Translations under genes and position numbers: made by a program
In this document: positions 1 to 8,106 of the stretch, in pieces
Numbering within the stretch: position 1 is the first letter of the stretch
Layout of the letters: each line of letters starts with the position of its first letter
Notes under the pieces: generated by a model
What the model was told of the DNA's origin: nothing
Database searches by the model: none
What the model saw: only the letters and a program-made list of their open reading frames with translations
Origin: Eubacterium sp.
GTDB taxonomy: Bacteria; Bacillota; Clostridia; Lachnospirales; Lachnospiraceae
Direction: 5' to 3'
Length of the DNA: 44,830 nucleotides
NCBI GenBank assembly: GCA_017459675.1
Contig: JAFUCM010000005.1
Coordinates: forward strand, 1-44,830

Positions 1-2
1 AA

Positions 3-2231
3 AAGGCGGCACAGGATGCAGCCAAAGCTGCGGAAGACGCACAGGCGGCAGCAGAAGCGGCAAAGAAAGCGGCAGATGCGGCGAAGGCTGAAGCAGATGC
101 ATTGGCACAGACAGCGGCAGAAAAAGCGCAGGCTGTCACAGATACCAAAGCGCAGATTGCTGATCTTCAGGCACAACTGGACGATGAAAGTCGGACAGAA
201 GAGGAAAAAGAAACAATCCGGAATCAGATTGCTGAACTGGAGACACAGCTTGCACAGCAGGAGGCAGACGCGGCGCAGGCAGCAGCTGATGCTGAAGCAG
301 CACAGACTGCTGCAGAGGATGCACAGACGGCAGCAAATACTGCTAAGGCAAATGCAGAAGCAGCTCAGAATCAGGCAGACGCGGCAAGAGCAGCGGCGCA
401 GAAAGTGCTTGATGATTACGATCAGGCAGCACGGGATGCGCAGGCAGCGGCAGACACGGCACCTGAGGAAGAGAAGGAAGCAATGCAGGCCAAAGCAGAT
501 CATGCGAAGGCAGTTGCAGAAGCAGCCGGAGCAGCAGCGGAAGCTGCGAAGCAGGATGCTGCCAAGGCGGTTGCGGATACGACAGCTGCAGCAGACGCCG
601 CACAGAAGATCTACGATGATCTGAATGACAAAGCAACAGCAGCTGAGCAGACAGCGGATGATGCCCGTACAGAAGCCGATGCGGCAAAACAGGAAGCGGA
701 AACACTTCGCAAGGCAGCTGAAGCGGCACAGGCAGCAGCTGAAGCGGCAGCGGAAGCAGCGAAGAATGCAGATCCGGCGATCGAGACGAAAGGTGATCTC
801 ACGATTCACGCCGGCGGAGATGTCGGAAAAGAAGATGTACCGCTTGATACCAAGGTTGGCGGCGGCCTGACAGTCGGAGCGCCCGGAGATGTGAACATTG
901 CAAACCAGGGTGACCTGCACATCAAAGATCTGAACGCCGACGGAAATGCGGCAGCAGACCGTGATGTGACACTGACGGCCGGCGGGAATCTGAATTCAGA
1001 CAAGCCGGTTACAGGCGGAAACGCAGAGATCAATACCATCAACGGAAACGCCGGCACTGCTGACGATCCGCTGGAACTCGCTGTAAACCATCTCGACGGA
1101 ACCATTTCCGGAGACGGCGAGAGTACAGGAACCGGAAACGCATATATCACAAACAGCAAGAGTCTTGCGGTCGGTGATATGACAGCATCCGGCAGAATGA
1201 ATCTCAATGTGAAGGGAACGGTCACCGGCGACAAGAAGGCAGACGGTGAAGACCCTGCAAACGTAACTGCAAAGACACTGGATATCACCTCAACCGGTGA
1301 TACCGGCACAACAGACAAGCCGATCACAGCAGCGGTCGACGAGCTGAATGTCAAAGCCGGCGGAGATGTGAATGTCAATTCCGAAAAATCTACATCCATC
1401 GGAGATGTGACTGCAGAAAAAAACGTCAACATCAATGCAGACGGTGATATTACAGCAGGAGACGGAAGCGGCAGCGGTGCAAACATCACCGCAGGCGGCA
1501 ATGTCACAGTCAATGCAGACGGCAGCATCGGAACAACAAAGAAACCTGTAGATATCTCGGCAGCAGGAACCGCTGAGGTGAACAGCAAGTACGGTGAAGC
1601 GCATACAGAGAAAACGACACCAACCCCGATACCGACGCCGACGCCGACACCAACGCCGGCACCGAAGCCGGCACCGACACCGGCAGGAACCGGACCATAC
1701 ACAACCGTTCAGACCGATAATACCATCACGTATACCGTGAAGAACGGAACGGCCCAGGTCGTAAAAGTGATCGGAAATAAAAACTCCAAGGCAGCGAAAT
1801 CCGTCAATATTTCGAAGCTGTACGATCCGGTAACGAAACGCATGGTTGCTGTAACGGAAATTCTCAAGAATACGTTTAACAGCAAAGCGGGCCGCCGTGT
1901 ACTGACATTGACAGTCGCACCGCCGGCAGGCACCAACATTGTGATCCGCACAGGCGCATTCAACAAATCCAAGGTTAAGAAGCTGAAACTGAAACTTGGA
2001 AAGAAAGGCAAACTGACGATTCAGAAGAAAGCCTGGAAGAAGACGAAAGCGAAGAAAGTGAAGATCACAATCTGGGCGAAGAAGGCAAAACAGGTTGTTG
2101 TCAAGAAGAAGGCATTTAAGTATCTCAGCAAGAAATCTGTTATCAAAGTCAAAAAGATGTCTAAGAAGCAGTTTAAGAAGCTGAAAAAGAAACTGAAAAA
2201 AGCCGGATTCAAAGGCAAGATTAAACGCTGA
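3..2231 (+). CDS. Large alanine-rich repetitive surface protein, 3' part (5' end outside window)
   Basis: The frame is open from the window edge, so the N-terminus is missing. The visible 743 residues fall into four parts. First comes a roughly 255-residue Ala/Gln/Glu/Lys coiled-coil-like stretch (many AAEAAQ/ADAA units). Next are about 260 residues of short repeats of the type LTI-x-AGGDV and VNINADGDI, which look like a beta-helix similar to haemagglutinin-type exoproteins. A Pro-Thr linker (PTPTPTPTP-like, about 1620-1690) follows. The C-terminus of about 180 very Lys-rich residues has KKAFK/KKAWK units and ends in KKLKKAGFKGKIKR, like the last domain of BspA-type LRR_5 surface proteins. 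Probably secreted and wall-associated; the basic tail could bind anionic wall polymers (inference). Function unknown. A strong terminator follows. Confidence 0.8.
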   Translation, partial: KAAQDAAKAAEDAQAAAEAAKKAADAAKAEADALAQTAAEKAQAVTDTKAQIADLQAQLDDESRTEEEKETIRNQIAELETQLAQQEADAAQAAADAEAAQTAAEDAQTAANTAKANAEAAQNQADAARAAAQKVLDDYDQAARDAQAAADTAPEEEKEAMQAKADHAKAVAEAAGAAAEAAKQDAAKAVADTTAAADAAQKIYDDLNDKATAAEQTADDARTEADAAKQEAETLRKAAEAAQAAAEAAAEAAKNADPAIETKGDLTIHAGGDVGKEDVPLDTKVGGGLTVGAPGDVNIANQGDLHIKDLNADGNAAADRDVTLTAGGNLNSDKPVTGGNAEINTINGNAGTADDPLELAVNHLDGTISGDGESTGTGNAYITNSKSLAVGDMTASGRMNLNVKGTVTGDKKADGEDPANVTAKTLDITSTGDTGTTDKPITAAVDELNVKAGGDVNVNSEKSTSIGDVTAEKNVNINADGDITAGDGSGSGANITAGGNVTVNADGSIGTTKKPVDISAAGTAEVNSKYGEAHTEKTTPTPIPTPTPTPTPAPKPAPTPAGTGPYTTVQTDNTITYTVKNGTAQVVKVIGNKNSKAAKSVNISKLYDPVTKRMVAVTEILKNTFNSKAGRRVLTLTVAPPAGTNIVIRTGAFNKSKVKKLKLKLGKKGKLTIQKKAWKKTKAKKVKITIWAKKAKQVVVKKKAFKYLSKKSVIKVKKMSKKQFKKLKKKLKKAGFKGKIKR

Positions 2232-2266
2232 GCAATCAGATTGCTATCAGATTGATCAGTGCGGCG

Positions 2267-2301
2267 GCAGCCGGTTCCCGTCAGGGACCGGCTGCTGTTT
2301 T
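2267..2301 (+). terminator. Rho-independent terminator of the surface protein gene
   Basis: GCAGCCGGTTCCC pairs with GGGACCGGCTGC (one bulged T) around a 4-nt loop and is followed by TGTTTT. It lies 35 nt after the stop codon. Confidence 0.85.
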
Positions 2302-2313
2302 GTATGCAGTAAA

Positions 2314-2342
2314 TTGATTTCCCGCGGTTTGTACCGTATAAT
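2314..2342 (+). promoter_or_regulatory. Sigma-A type promoter for the beta-CASP gene
   Basis: TTGATT (2314-2319), 17-nt spacer, TATAAT (2337-2342). It predicts a 5' leader of about 80 nt before the ATG at 2431. Confidence 0.75.
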
Positions 2343-2430
2343 GTTTGTAGTATGACTTCGGTGACATGGAACATGATGCTGATAACGTCAGGCAACATAC
2401 GTAAACTGATTGAAAAGAAGAGGGTTATAC

Positions 2431-4041
2431 ATGAAGATTACTTTTCTTGGCGCCACGCATGAGGTGACCGGCAGCTGTTATTATATTGAGGCAGCCGGGT
2501 TCCGTTTTCTGGTTGATTACGGCATGGAGCAGGGAAATGACTGCTTTGAGAACCAGCCGATTCCGGTTTCGCCGGCCGATCTGGACTTTATGCTGCTGAC
2601 GCATGCGCATATCGATCACTCCGGTCTGATTCCGAAACTGTTTGCGGAGGGATTCCGCGGGGATATTTATGCGACAGAAGCGACGGCGGATCTTTGCAGC
2701 ATCATGCTGCGCGACAGTGCGCACATTCAGGAATTTGAGGCAGAGTGGCGCAACCGCAAGGGCAAGCGGCAGGGGAAGGAAGAATATGTGCCGCTGTATA
2801 CGATGGCGGATGCGCTCGAGGCTGTGATGCATCTGCGCGGCGAGCCTTATAACATGAACATCAAGGTGCGCGACGGTATCCGCGTGCGGTTTGTCGATGC
2901 AGGACACCTGCTGGGTTCTGCCAGCATTGAACTGTGGCTGAAAGAAGGAGATGTCGAGAAAAAACTGGTATTTTCCGGCGATATCGGAAACACGGACCAG
3001 CCGCTGATCAACGACCCGACTTATCTGAAGGAAGCCGATTACGTGATTATGGAATCAACCTACGGCGACCGCTCCCACGGGGAAGAACATCCGGACTATG
3101 TCGGGGAACTGGCCCGGGTGATCCAGCGGACCTTTGACCGGGGCGGCAACGTGGTCATTCCGTCCTTTGCAGTCGGCAGAACGCAGGAGATGCTGTACTT
3201 TATCCGGCTGATCAAGGAGCAGAAGCTGATCCACGGACATGATAATTTCACGGTTCATATCGACAGTCCGCTTGCTATCGAGGCGACCACGATTTTCGAC
3301 AAACACTACATGGACTGTTTCGATGAAGACGCGCGGAAGCTTGTGGAGAAGGGAATCAATCCGATCCGCTTCCCGGGACTGAAGATTGCGATCACATCAG
3401 AGGACTCCCGGTCGATCAATGAAGATGACAGACCGAAAGTAATCATCTCCGCGAGCGGCATGTGCGATGCCGGCCGTATCAAACATCATCTGAAGCATAA
3501 TCTGTGGCGGAAGGACAGCACGATTCTCTTTGTCGGCTATCAGGCCACAGGAACGATGGGACGTGCTCTGCTTGAAGGCGCAAAGGAAGTAAAGCTTTTC
3601 GGCGAGCAGATCGCCGTTGCGGCGGAAATAACATCCCTGCCGGGGCTGAGCGGCCATGCAGACAATGCCGGCCTGATGAAGTGGGCTTCGGCTTTCGCGG
3701 AGAACCCGCCGCAGCACGTATTTGTGACCCACGGCGAAGATACCGTGACAGAATTCTTCGCAGAACGCCTCAGAAATGAACTGGGCTACCAGGCTGACGC
3801 GCCGTACTCCGGCTGGATTCTGAATCTCGAAACAGACGAATTTGAAGCAATGCCTGCAGGCGTCCGCGTCACGAAGCCGATGAAGGCGGCAGCAAGGAAG
3901 GCGCAGTCTGTATTTGAGAGACTGTGGGCAGCGGGCCAGCGTCTGCTGACGGTAATCCGCCACAACGAAGGCGGCGCGAATAAAGATCTGGCAAGATTTG
4001 CGGATCAGATTAATTCGCTGTGTGACAAGTGGGACCGATAG
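2431..4041 (+). CDS. MBL-fold / beta-CASP RNA-processing metallohydrolase
   Basis: A 536-residue metallo-beta-lactamase-fold protein of the beta-CASP (CPSF73/YSH1-like) type, a family that cleaves RNA with two zinc ions. Visible motifs are THAHIDHSG (metal ligands H58, H60, D62, H63), GHLLGSASIEL, SGDIGNTD, then the beta-CASP block with ESTYGDR, FAVGRTQE and SASGMCDAGRI, and the late ligands LSGHAD and THGE. I chose ATG 2431 because AGAAGAGGG lies just upstream; an in-frame TTG at 2410 lacks a better site. About 100 residues follow the last motif. Not RNase J (no J-type C-terminal domain seen). RNA processing or turnover is inferred from family. A REPIN-like element starts one base after the stop. 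Confidence 0.9.
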   Translation: MKITFLGATHEVTGSCYYIEAAGFRFLVDYGMEQGNDCFENQPIPVSPADLDFMLLTHAHIDHSGLIPKLFAEGFRGDIYATEATADLCSIMLRDSAHIQEFEAEWRNRKGKRQGKEEYVPLYTMADALEAVMHLRGEPYNMNIKVRDGIRVRFVDAGHLLGSASIELWLKEGDVEKKLVFSGDIGNTDQPLINDPTYLKEADYVIMESTYGDRSHGEEHPDYVGELARVIQRTFDRGGNVVIPSFAVGRTQEMLYFIRLIKEQKLIHGHDNFTVHIDSPLAIEATTIFDKHYMDCFDEDARKLVEKGINPIRFPGLKIAITSEDSRSINEDDRPKVIISASGMCDAGRIKHHLKHNLWRKDSTILFVGYQATGTMGRALLEGAKEVKLFGEQIAVAAEITSLPGLSGHADNAGLMKWASAFAENPPQHVFVTHGEDTVTEFFAERLRNELGYQADAPYSGWILNLETDEFEAMPAGVRVTKPMKAAARKAQSVFERLWAAGQRLLTVIRHNEGGANKDLARFADQINSLCDKWDR

Positions 4042-4042
4042 A

Positions 4043-4192
4043 GGAGACAGGGGACGGTTCTCTGTCTCCAAAAACAATAGAATCATCCGGAGCAGGATAC
4101 ATTTTCCACGCAGCTCAGGTGGAATTCGCTGCTTTGGAAAGTGTATCCTGCTTTGATGTTGTGGAAGAGACAGAGAACCGTCCCCTGTCTCC
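4043..4192. repeat. REPIN-like palindromic element, copy 1
   Basis: A 150-bp nested palindrome. Its two ends are 26-bp perfect inverted copies, and each end is also a hairpin: GGAGACAG / CTGTCTCC around loop GGGACGGTTCT (4043-4069; right end 4167-4192). Inside is a second hairpin, 4091-4108 with 4135-4152 (17 of 18 pairs), whose loop carries GCTCAGGTGGAATTCGC. It begins one base after the stop codon of the beta-CASP gene and ends 31 bp before mtnN. The 5' GGAG plus hairpin agrees with REP sequences known to be mobilised by RAYT (Y1) transposases; no RAYT is in the window. It may act as a terminator or mRNA 3'-end stabiliser. Confidence 0.85.
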
Positions 4193-4223
4193 TTGTTGAC
4201 GCAGATAAAGAAAGAGGAAAACA

Positions 4224-4940
4224 ATGTTCAATTTGGTAGGTATTATCGGCGCGATGGAAGAGGAAGTAGCCGCGCTGAAAAGCGAGATGGAGCAGGTGGA
4301 GACACGGGAAAAGGCCGGCATGGTATTTCTGAAGGGAAAGCTGTGCGGGTGTGACGTGGTTGTGGTGCGGTCCGGAATCGCCAAAGTGAATGCCGGCATC
4401 TGCACGCAGATTCTTGTGGATGATTACCACGTAGATGCAGTGATTAATACAGGGATTGCAGGCAGTCTGCAGAATGCAATTGAGATCGGCGATATTGTGG
4501 TGTCGACGGATGCACTGCAGTATGATGTGCATGTGGAAGCATTCGGCTATGCGCCGGGACAGATCCCGCGGATGGACACGCTGGCATTTCCGGCGGATCC
4601 GCGTCTGATCGACCTCGCGGAGCAGGTTTGCAGAGAAGTGAATCCGGAGATTGGTGTGCACCGCGGCCGGGTTGTTTCCGGTGATTGTTTTGTCTCTGAT
4701 AAAGCAGTCAAAGCAGAGCTGAAGAAAGTGCATCAGGGGAGCTGTGCAGAGATGGAAGGTGCTGCAATCGCACAGGCAGCGTATCTGAACAAAATTCCGT
4801 ATGTGATTCTGCGGGCGATCTCAGATAAGGCAGATGACAGTGCGACTGTGGACTATGATACATTTGAAAAGATGGCAATCCGGCACTGTGTGAATCTGGT
4901 CAGGGGGATGGTCACACAGATGGAGCGGGAGGTATCCTGA
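4224..4940 (+). CDS. mtnN: 5'-methylthioadenosine/S-adenosylhomocysteine nucleosidase
   Basis: A 238-residue MtnN/Pfs enzyme, about the usual length. It hydrolyses MTA and SAH to adenine and a thioribosyl product, serving methionine salvage and SAH removal, and feeds AI-2 formation where LuxS exists. Motifs: GIIGAMEEEV at the N-terminus (catalytic Glu), NTGIAGSL, SGDCFVSD, AEMEGAAIAQ (the Glu that binds ribose) and RAISDKADD (catalytic Asp). The start ATG follows GAGGAAA at a good distance. Cytoplasmic. The only nearby promoter-like sequence is not strong, so it may be read through from the beta-CASP gene across the REPIN. Its last ten bases (GGTATCCTGA) recur twice downstream. Confidence 0.95.
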   Translation: MFNLVGIIGAMEEEVAALKSEMEQVETREKAGMVFLKGKLCGCDVVVVRSGIAKVNAGICTQILVDDYHVDAVINTGIAGSLQNAIEIGDIVVSTDALQYDVHVEAFGYAPGQIPRMDTLAFPADPRLIDLAEQVCREVNPEIGVHRGRVVSGDCFVSDKAVKAELKKVHQGSCAEMEGAAIAQAAYLNKIPYVILRAISDKADDSATVDYDTFEKMAIRHCVNLVRGMVTQMEREVS

Positions 4941-5041
4941 CTGCATCAGCCAGAACGCAGGATTTTGTCTGCAGTTTCCGGGCTGAGGTATCCTGAGAAA
5001 CGCAGGATTCTGTCTGCAGCTTCCAGGCTGTGGTATCCTGA
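4931..5041. repeat. Tandem repeat at the 3' end of mtnN
   Basis: Two imperfect 43-bp units (4954-4996 and 4999-5041, period 45), each starting AACGCAGGATT and ending GGTATCCTGA. The same GGTATCCTGA is the last ten bases of mtnN (4931-4940). It lies between two converging genes. Confidence 0.7.
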
Positions 5042-5078
5042 CTGACAGATCCGGTGAAAAATCAGCAAAACCAGCGGA

Positions 5079-5363
5079 TCAGTTTGCCGGATAGAAAAAA
5101 TCCTCCTCCAGCACAGAGATTTCCAGATAATCAAAATCAATCGCTTCGATAAAGCTGTCCTGTTTGAACTGCGCCTTCTTGTGGCGCTGAAACTGTGTGA
5201 TATTGGCGTCCAGCCAGATCGGCCGGGACAGATCAAACTGATAGCAGATTTCATTGAGGGCATCCAGCACCTTGTGTGTGCGGGTGTCCTCTTTTTCATT
5301 CGTAATGACAACATCGCGCAGAGTGCGGCCGTCTTTTACAATTTTCCCCCAGAGTTTAAACAT
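5079..5363 (-). CDS. Small conserved hypothetical protein (94 aa)
   Basis: A 94-residue protein starting MFKLWGKIVKDGR and ending in an acidic tail with SVLEEDFFYPAN. I resemble it from memory to short uncharacterised proteins seen in Lachnospiraceae. The start is set by the AAAGGA ribosome site about 7 nt upstream of ATG 5363, and a good minus-strand promoter lies 90 bp further out. A longer in-frame ORF upstream would lack a ribosome site. No membrane segment, signal or catalytic motif is seen; probably a soluble alpha/beta protein. It is convergent with mtnN and divergent from the aconitase-family gene. Function unknown. Confidence 0.75.
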   Translation of the reverse strand: MFKLWGKIVKDGRTLRDVVITNEKEDTRTHKVLDALNEICYQFDLSRPIWLDANITQFQRHKKAQFKQDSFIEAIDFDYLEISVLEEDFFYPAN

Positions 5364-5451
5364 AAGAGAGTCCTTTCGCTTGCTAGCGCTGAAAAGATGC
5401 TTTATACTGTTACAGGTGGTTTTGAAGGATTTAATCAGAAACGTTGCATTT

Positions 5452-5480
5452 ACTATATAGGATTTTCGGTAAAGATGCAA
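5452..5480 (-). promoter_or_regulatory. Promoter for the small conserved gene
   Basis: On the minus strand TTGCAT (5475-5480), 17-nt spacer, TATAGT (5452-5457). It gives a leader of about 80 nt. It lies in the divergent gap shared with the aconitase-family gene, for which I see no equally good plus-strand promoter. Confidence 0.6.
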
Positions 5481-5499
5481 AGTGAAAGGAGTTTGGCAG

Positions 5500-7827
5500 A
5501 TGATTAAGTTACATGAGCAGGGTGCTTATCTGGTCGGCGGACAGACCATTATTCCGGCGGATGCTGATGCACCTGCAAAGCTGCAGGCGGCAGCCGGCAA
5601 AACAGTCAGCCCGGCGGATGCAAAGAAGGAGACGATTGCCTGGGGGATTCTTGAGGCGCACAATACTTCCGGCAATATGGAGCAGCTGCAGATCAAATTC
5701 GACAAGCTGACCTCGCACGACATCACATTTGTCGGAATTATTCAGACGGCACGTGCCTCGGGTCTGGAAAAGTTCCCGATTCCGTATGTCCTGACCAACT
5801 GTCACAATTCTCTCTGTGCGGTCGGCGGCACAATCAACGAAGATGATCACATGTTCGGACTTTCCTGCGCGAAGCGTTATGGCGGTGTCTATGTACCGCC
5901 GCATCAGGCCGTGATCCATCAGTTTGCCCGTGAAATGCTGGCAGGCGGCGGACGCATGATCCTCGGCTCGGACTCCCACACCCGCTACGGTGCGCTGGGC
6001 ACCATGGCCATGGGCGAAGGCGGACCGGAGCTGGTCAAGCAGCTGCTTGAACGCACCTACGACATTGCGATGCCGGGTGTTGTCGGCGTATATCTGACAG
6101 GTGCGCCGGTGCCGGGTGTCGGCCCGCAGGACGTTGCGCTGGCACTGATCAAGGCCGTATTTGACAACGGCTATGTTAAGAATAAAGTTATGGAGTTCGT
6201 CGGACCGGGCGTCGCATCTCTGAGCACGGATTTCCGCATCGGCGTGGATGTCATGACGACGGAGACGACATGTCTGTCATCCATCTGGCGCACAGATGAT
6301 GCGGTAAAGAAATTCTACGAAGAACACGGCCGTGTCGATGAGTACAAAGAGTTAAATCCGGGTGCGGTTGCATATTACGACGGCATGATCGAGATTGATC
6401 TCTCCGAAATCCGCCCGATGATCGCAATGCCGTTCCATCCGAGCAACGCGTATACGATCGAAGAAGTAAATGCAAATCTGATGGATATTCTGGATGATGT
6501 CGAGAAGCGCGCCCAGGTGTCGCTGGACGGCAAAATCCCGTATTCACTGAAGGATAAAGTACACGACGGCAGGCTGCTGGTAGACCAGGGCATCATTGCG
6601 GGATGCGCAGGCGGCGGATTTGAAAATATCTGCGATGCGGCTGATATCCTGCGCGGACATTTTATTGGCGCGGATGATTTCACCATGAGTGTCTATCCGG
6701 CCAGCACACCGATCTACATGGAACTGGCGAAAAACGGTGTCCTGGCGGATCTGATCCGCACCGGAACCGTTGTCAAGACGGCCTTCTGCGGACCGTGCTT
6801 CGGCGCAGGCGACACACCGGCAAACAACGCATTTTCCATCAGACATTCCACCCGGAACTTCCCGAACCGCGAAGGCTCCAAGATTCAGGAAGGTCAGATT
6901 TCTTCTGTCGCGCTGATGGATGCCCGCTCAATCGCAGCAACCGCGGTCAACCAGGGATTCCTGACACCGGCAACAGAATATGCAGGTGAATACAGAAGAC
7001 CGGTTTACCATTTTGACAAAGAAATCTACGCGAACCGCGTATTTGACAGCCACGGCGAGGCGGATCCGTCTGTCGAGGTCAAATTCGGCCCGAATATCAA
7101 GGACTGGCCGGAGATGGCAAAACTGCCGGAAAATATGATTCTGAAGGTTGTTTCCGAGATTCACGATCCGGTTACGACGACCGATGAACTGATTCCGTCA
7201 GGTGAGACATCCTCTTACCGCTCCAATCCGCTGCGTCTGTCAGAATTTGCGCTTTCCAGAAAAGATCCGGCATATGTCGGACGTGCGAAAGAAGTGCAGA
7301 AGGCACAGCGTGCCATCGAAGCTGGAGAGGCGCCGGAAGATGTTCTGCCGGAGATCGTAAATATTCTGGATGCGCTGGAGAAAGCATTCCCGGATCTGCA
7401 GGATGATTTGGAGAAAATTGCATCCGGCGCAGCAGACGGGACAGAAGGCGTTCTCGGCGTCGGCTCAACAATCTTTGCCGTGAAGCCGGGCGACGGCTCC
7501 GCGCGCGAACAGGCAGCCTCCTGCCAGAAGGTGCTCGGCGGCTGGGCCAACATTGCCAATGAATATGCGACAAAGCGTTATCGCTCCAATCTGATTAACT
7601 GGGGCATGCTTCCGTTCCTGATCCCGGAAGGAGATCTGCCGTTCACAAACGGAGATTATCTCTTCATCCCGGGCATCCGCGCAGCAGTGGAGAACAAGAC
7701 AGAAGAGATCACGGCTTACCGGGTCGGCGAAGAGATGCAGGCATTTACCATGCGCCTGGGCGATCTGACAGACGATGAGCGTGAGATTATCACAAAAGGA
7801 TGCCTGATTAATTATTACAGAGGGTGA
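5500..7827 (+). CDS. Aconitase-family hydratase (divergent, YbhJ-like)
   Basis: A 775-residue protein of the aconitase/homoaconitase superfamily. Three Cys fit the [4Fe-4S] ligands: C369 in [10 protein letters not shown], and C430 and C433 in FCGPCFGAG. Other family blocks are [20 protein letters not shown], the ASL-type MPFHPSNAY, and a C-terminal swivel domain with [10 protein letters not shown]. In true aconitases the first Cys sits in SCTNS; here the Ser/Asn are replaced, so the substrate may not be citrate. I recall similar proteins annotated simply as hydratase, and E. coli YbhJ is of like length. ATG 5500 follows AAAGGAG by 8 nt; a GTG at 5482 would overlap that site. It is monocistronic, ended by a strong terminator. 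Family sure, reaction uncertain. Confidence 0.85.
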   Translation: MIKLHEQGAYLVGGQTIIPADADAPAKLQAAAGKTVSPADAKKETIAWGILEAHNTSGNMEQLQIKFDKLTSHDITFVGIIQTARASGLEKFPIPYVLTNCHNSLCAVGGTINEDDHMFGLSCAKRYGGVYVPPHQAVIHQFAREMLAGGGRMILGSDSHTRYGALGTMAMGEGGPELVKQLLERTYDIAMPGVVGVYLTGAPVPGVGPQDVALALIKAVFDNGYVKNKVMEFVGPGVASLSTDFRIGVDVMTTETTCLSSIWRTDDAVKKFYEEHGRVDEYKELNPGAVAYYDGMIEIDLSEIRPMIAMPFHPSNAYTIEEVNANLMDILDDVEKRAQVSLDGKIPYSLKDKVHDGRLLVDQGIIAGCAGGGFENICDAADILRGHFIGADDFTMSVYPASTPIYMELAKNGVLADLIRTGTVVKTAFCGPCFGAGDTPANNAFSIRHSTRNFPNREGSKIQEGQISSVALMDARSIAATAVNQGFLTPATEYAGEYRRPVYHFDKEIYANRVFDSHGEADPSVEVKFGPNIKDWPEMAKLPENMILKVVSEIHDPVTTTDELIPSGETSSYRSNPLRLSEFALSRKDPAYVGRAKEVQKAQRAIEAGEAPEDVLPEIVNILDALEKAFPDLQDDLEKIASGAADGTEGVLGVGSTIFAVKPGDGSAREQAASCQKVLGGWANIANEYATKRYRSNLINWGMLPFLIPEGDLPFTNGDYLFIPGIRAAVENKTEEITAYRVGEEMQAFTMRLGDLTDDEREIITKGCLINYYRG

Positions 7828-7851
7828 CGGATTTTCTGTTAAGACAGAAGT

Positions 7852-7891
7852 GGGCTGTCGCATGAAGTGTCTTCATGCGACAGCCCTGTTT
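7852..7891 (+). terminator. Strong rho-independent terminator
   Basis: A perfect 16-bp stem, GGGCTGTCGCATGAAG with its complement, 3-nt loop, then TGTTT. It closes the aconitase-family gene. Confidence 0.9.
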
Positions 7892-8007
7892 GCCGGAAAA
7901 AGCATAAAAACCGGAAGTTTTGACGCAGCTGCGGTTCCAGGCCCGGAAAAGCGGCGGAATGTACGGAAAATGTACAAAAATTCGCATGCGTTTTGGGGAA
8001 AATATGG

Positions 8008-8036
8008 ATGACAAATCATCTGAAAAGTGGTATTAT
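8008..8036 (+). promoter_or_regulatory. Promoter of the NlpC/P60 wall hydrolase gene
   Basis: ATGACA (8008-8013), 17-nt spacer, TATTAT (8031-8036) with an upstream TGG close to an extended -10. Confidence 0.7.
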
Positions 8037-8058
8037 GACTACGGAAATGTTACAAAAA

Positions 8059-8097
8059 ATTAATATTTGGGGATATTAATTGTTTAACCGAGGTTAA
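8059..8097. promoter_or_regulatory. Two inverted repeats in the 5' leader of the wall hydrolase gene
   Basis: ATTAATAT-6 nt-ATATTAAT (8059-8080) and TTAACC-GA-GGTTAA (8084-8097) lie between the predicted start of transcription and the ATG. They could be operators or leader hairpins. The second overlaps the weak ribosome site region, so it could limit translation (inference). Confidence 0.45.
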
Positions 8098-8106
8098 GAG
8101 AAGAAG

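Noticed and set aside
16..624. Arg/Gln-rich plus-strand frame of 202 codons
   Set aside because: Out-of-frame reading of the Ala-rich coiled-coil region; the other frame is continuous and biologically sensible.
806..1702. Minus-strand open frame of 298 codons opposite the surface protein
   Set aside because: A shadow of the low-complexity repeats; hydrophobic and Val/Ser-rich without family features.
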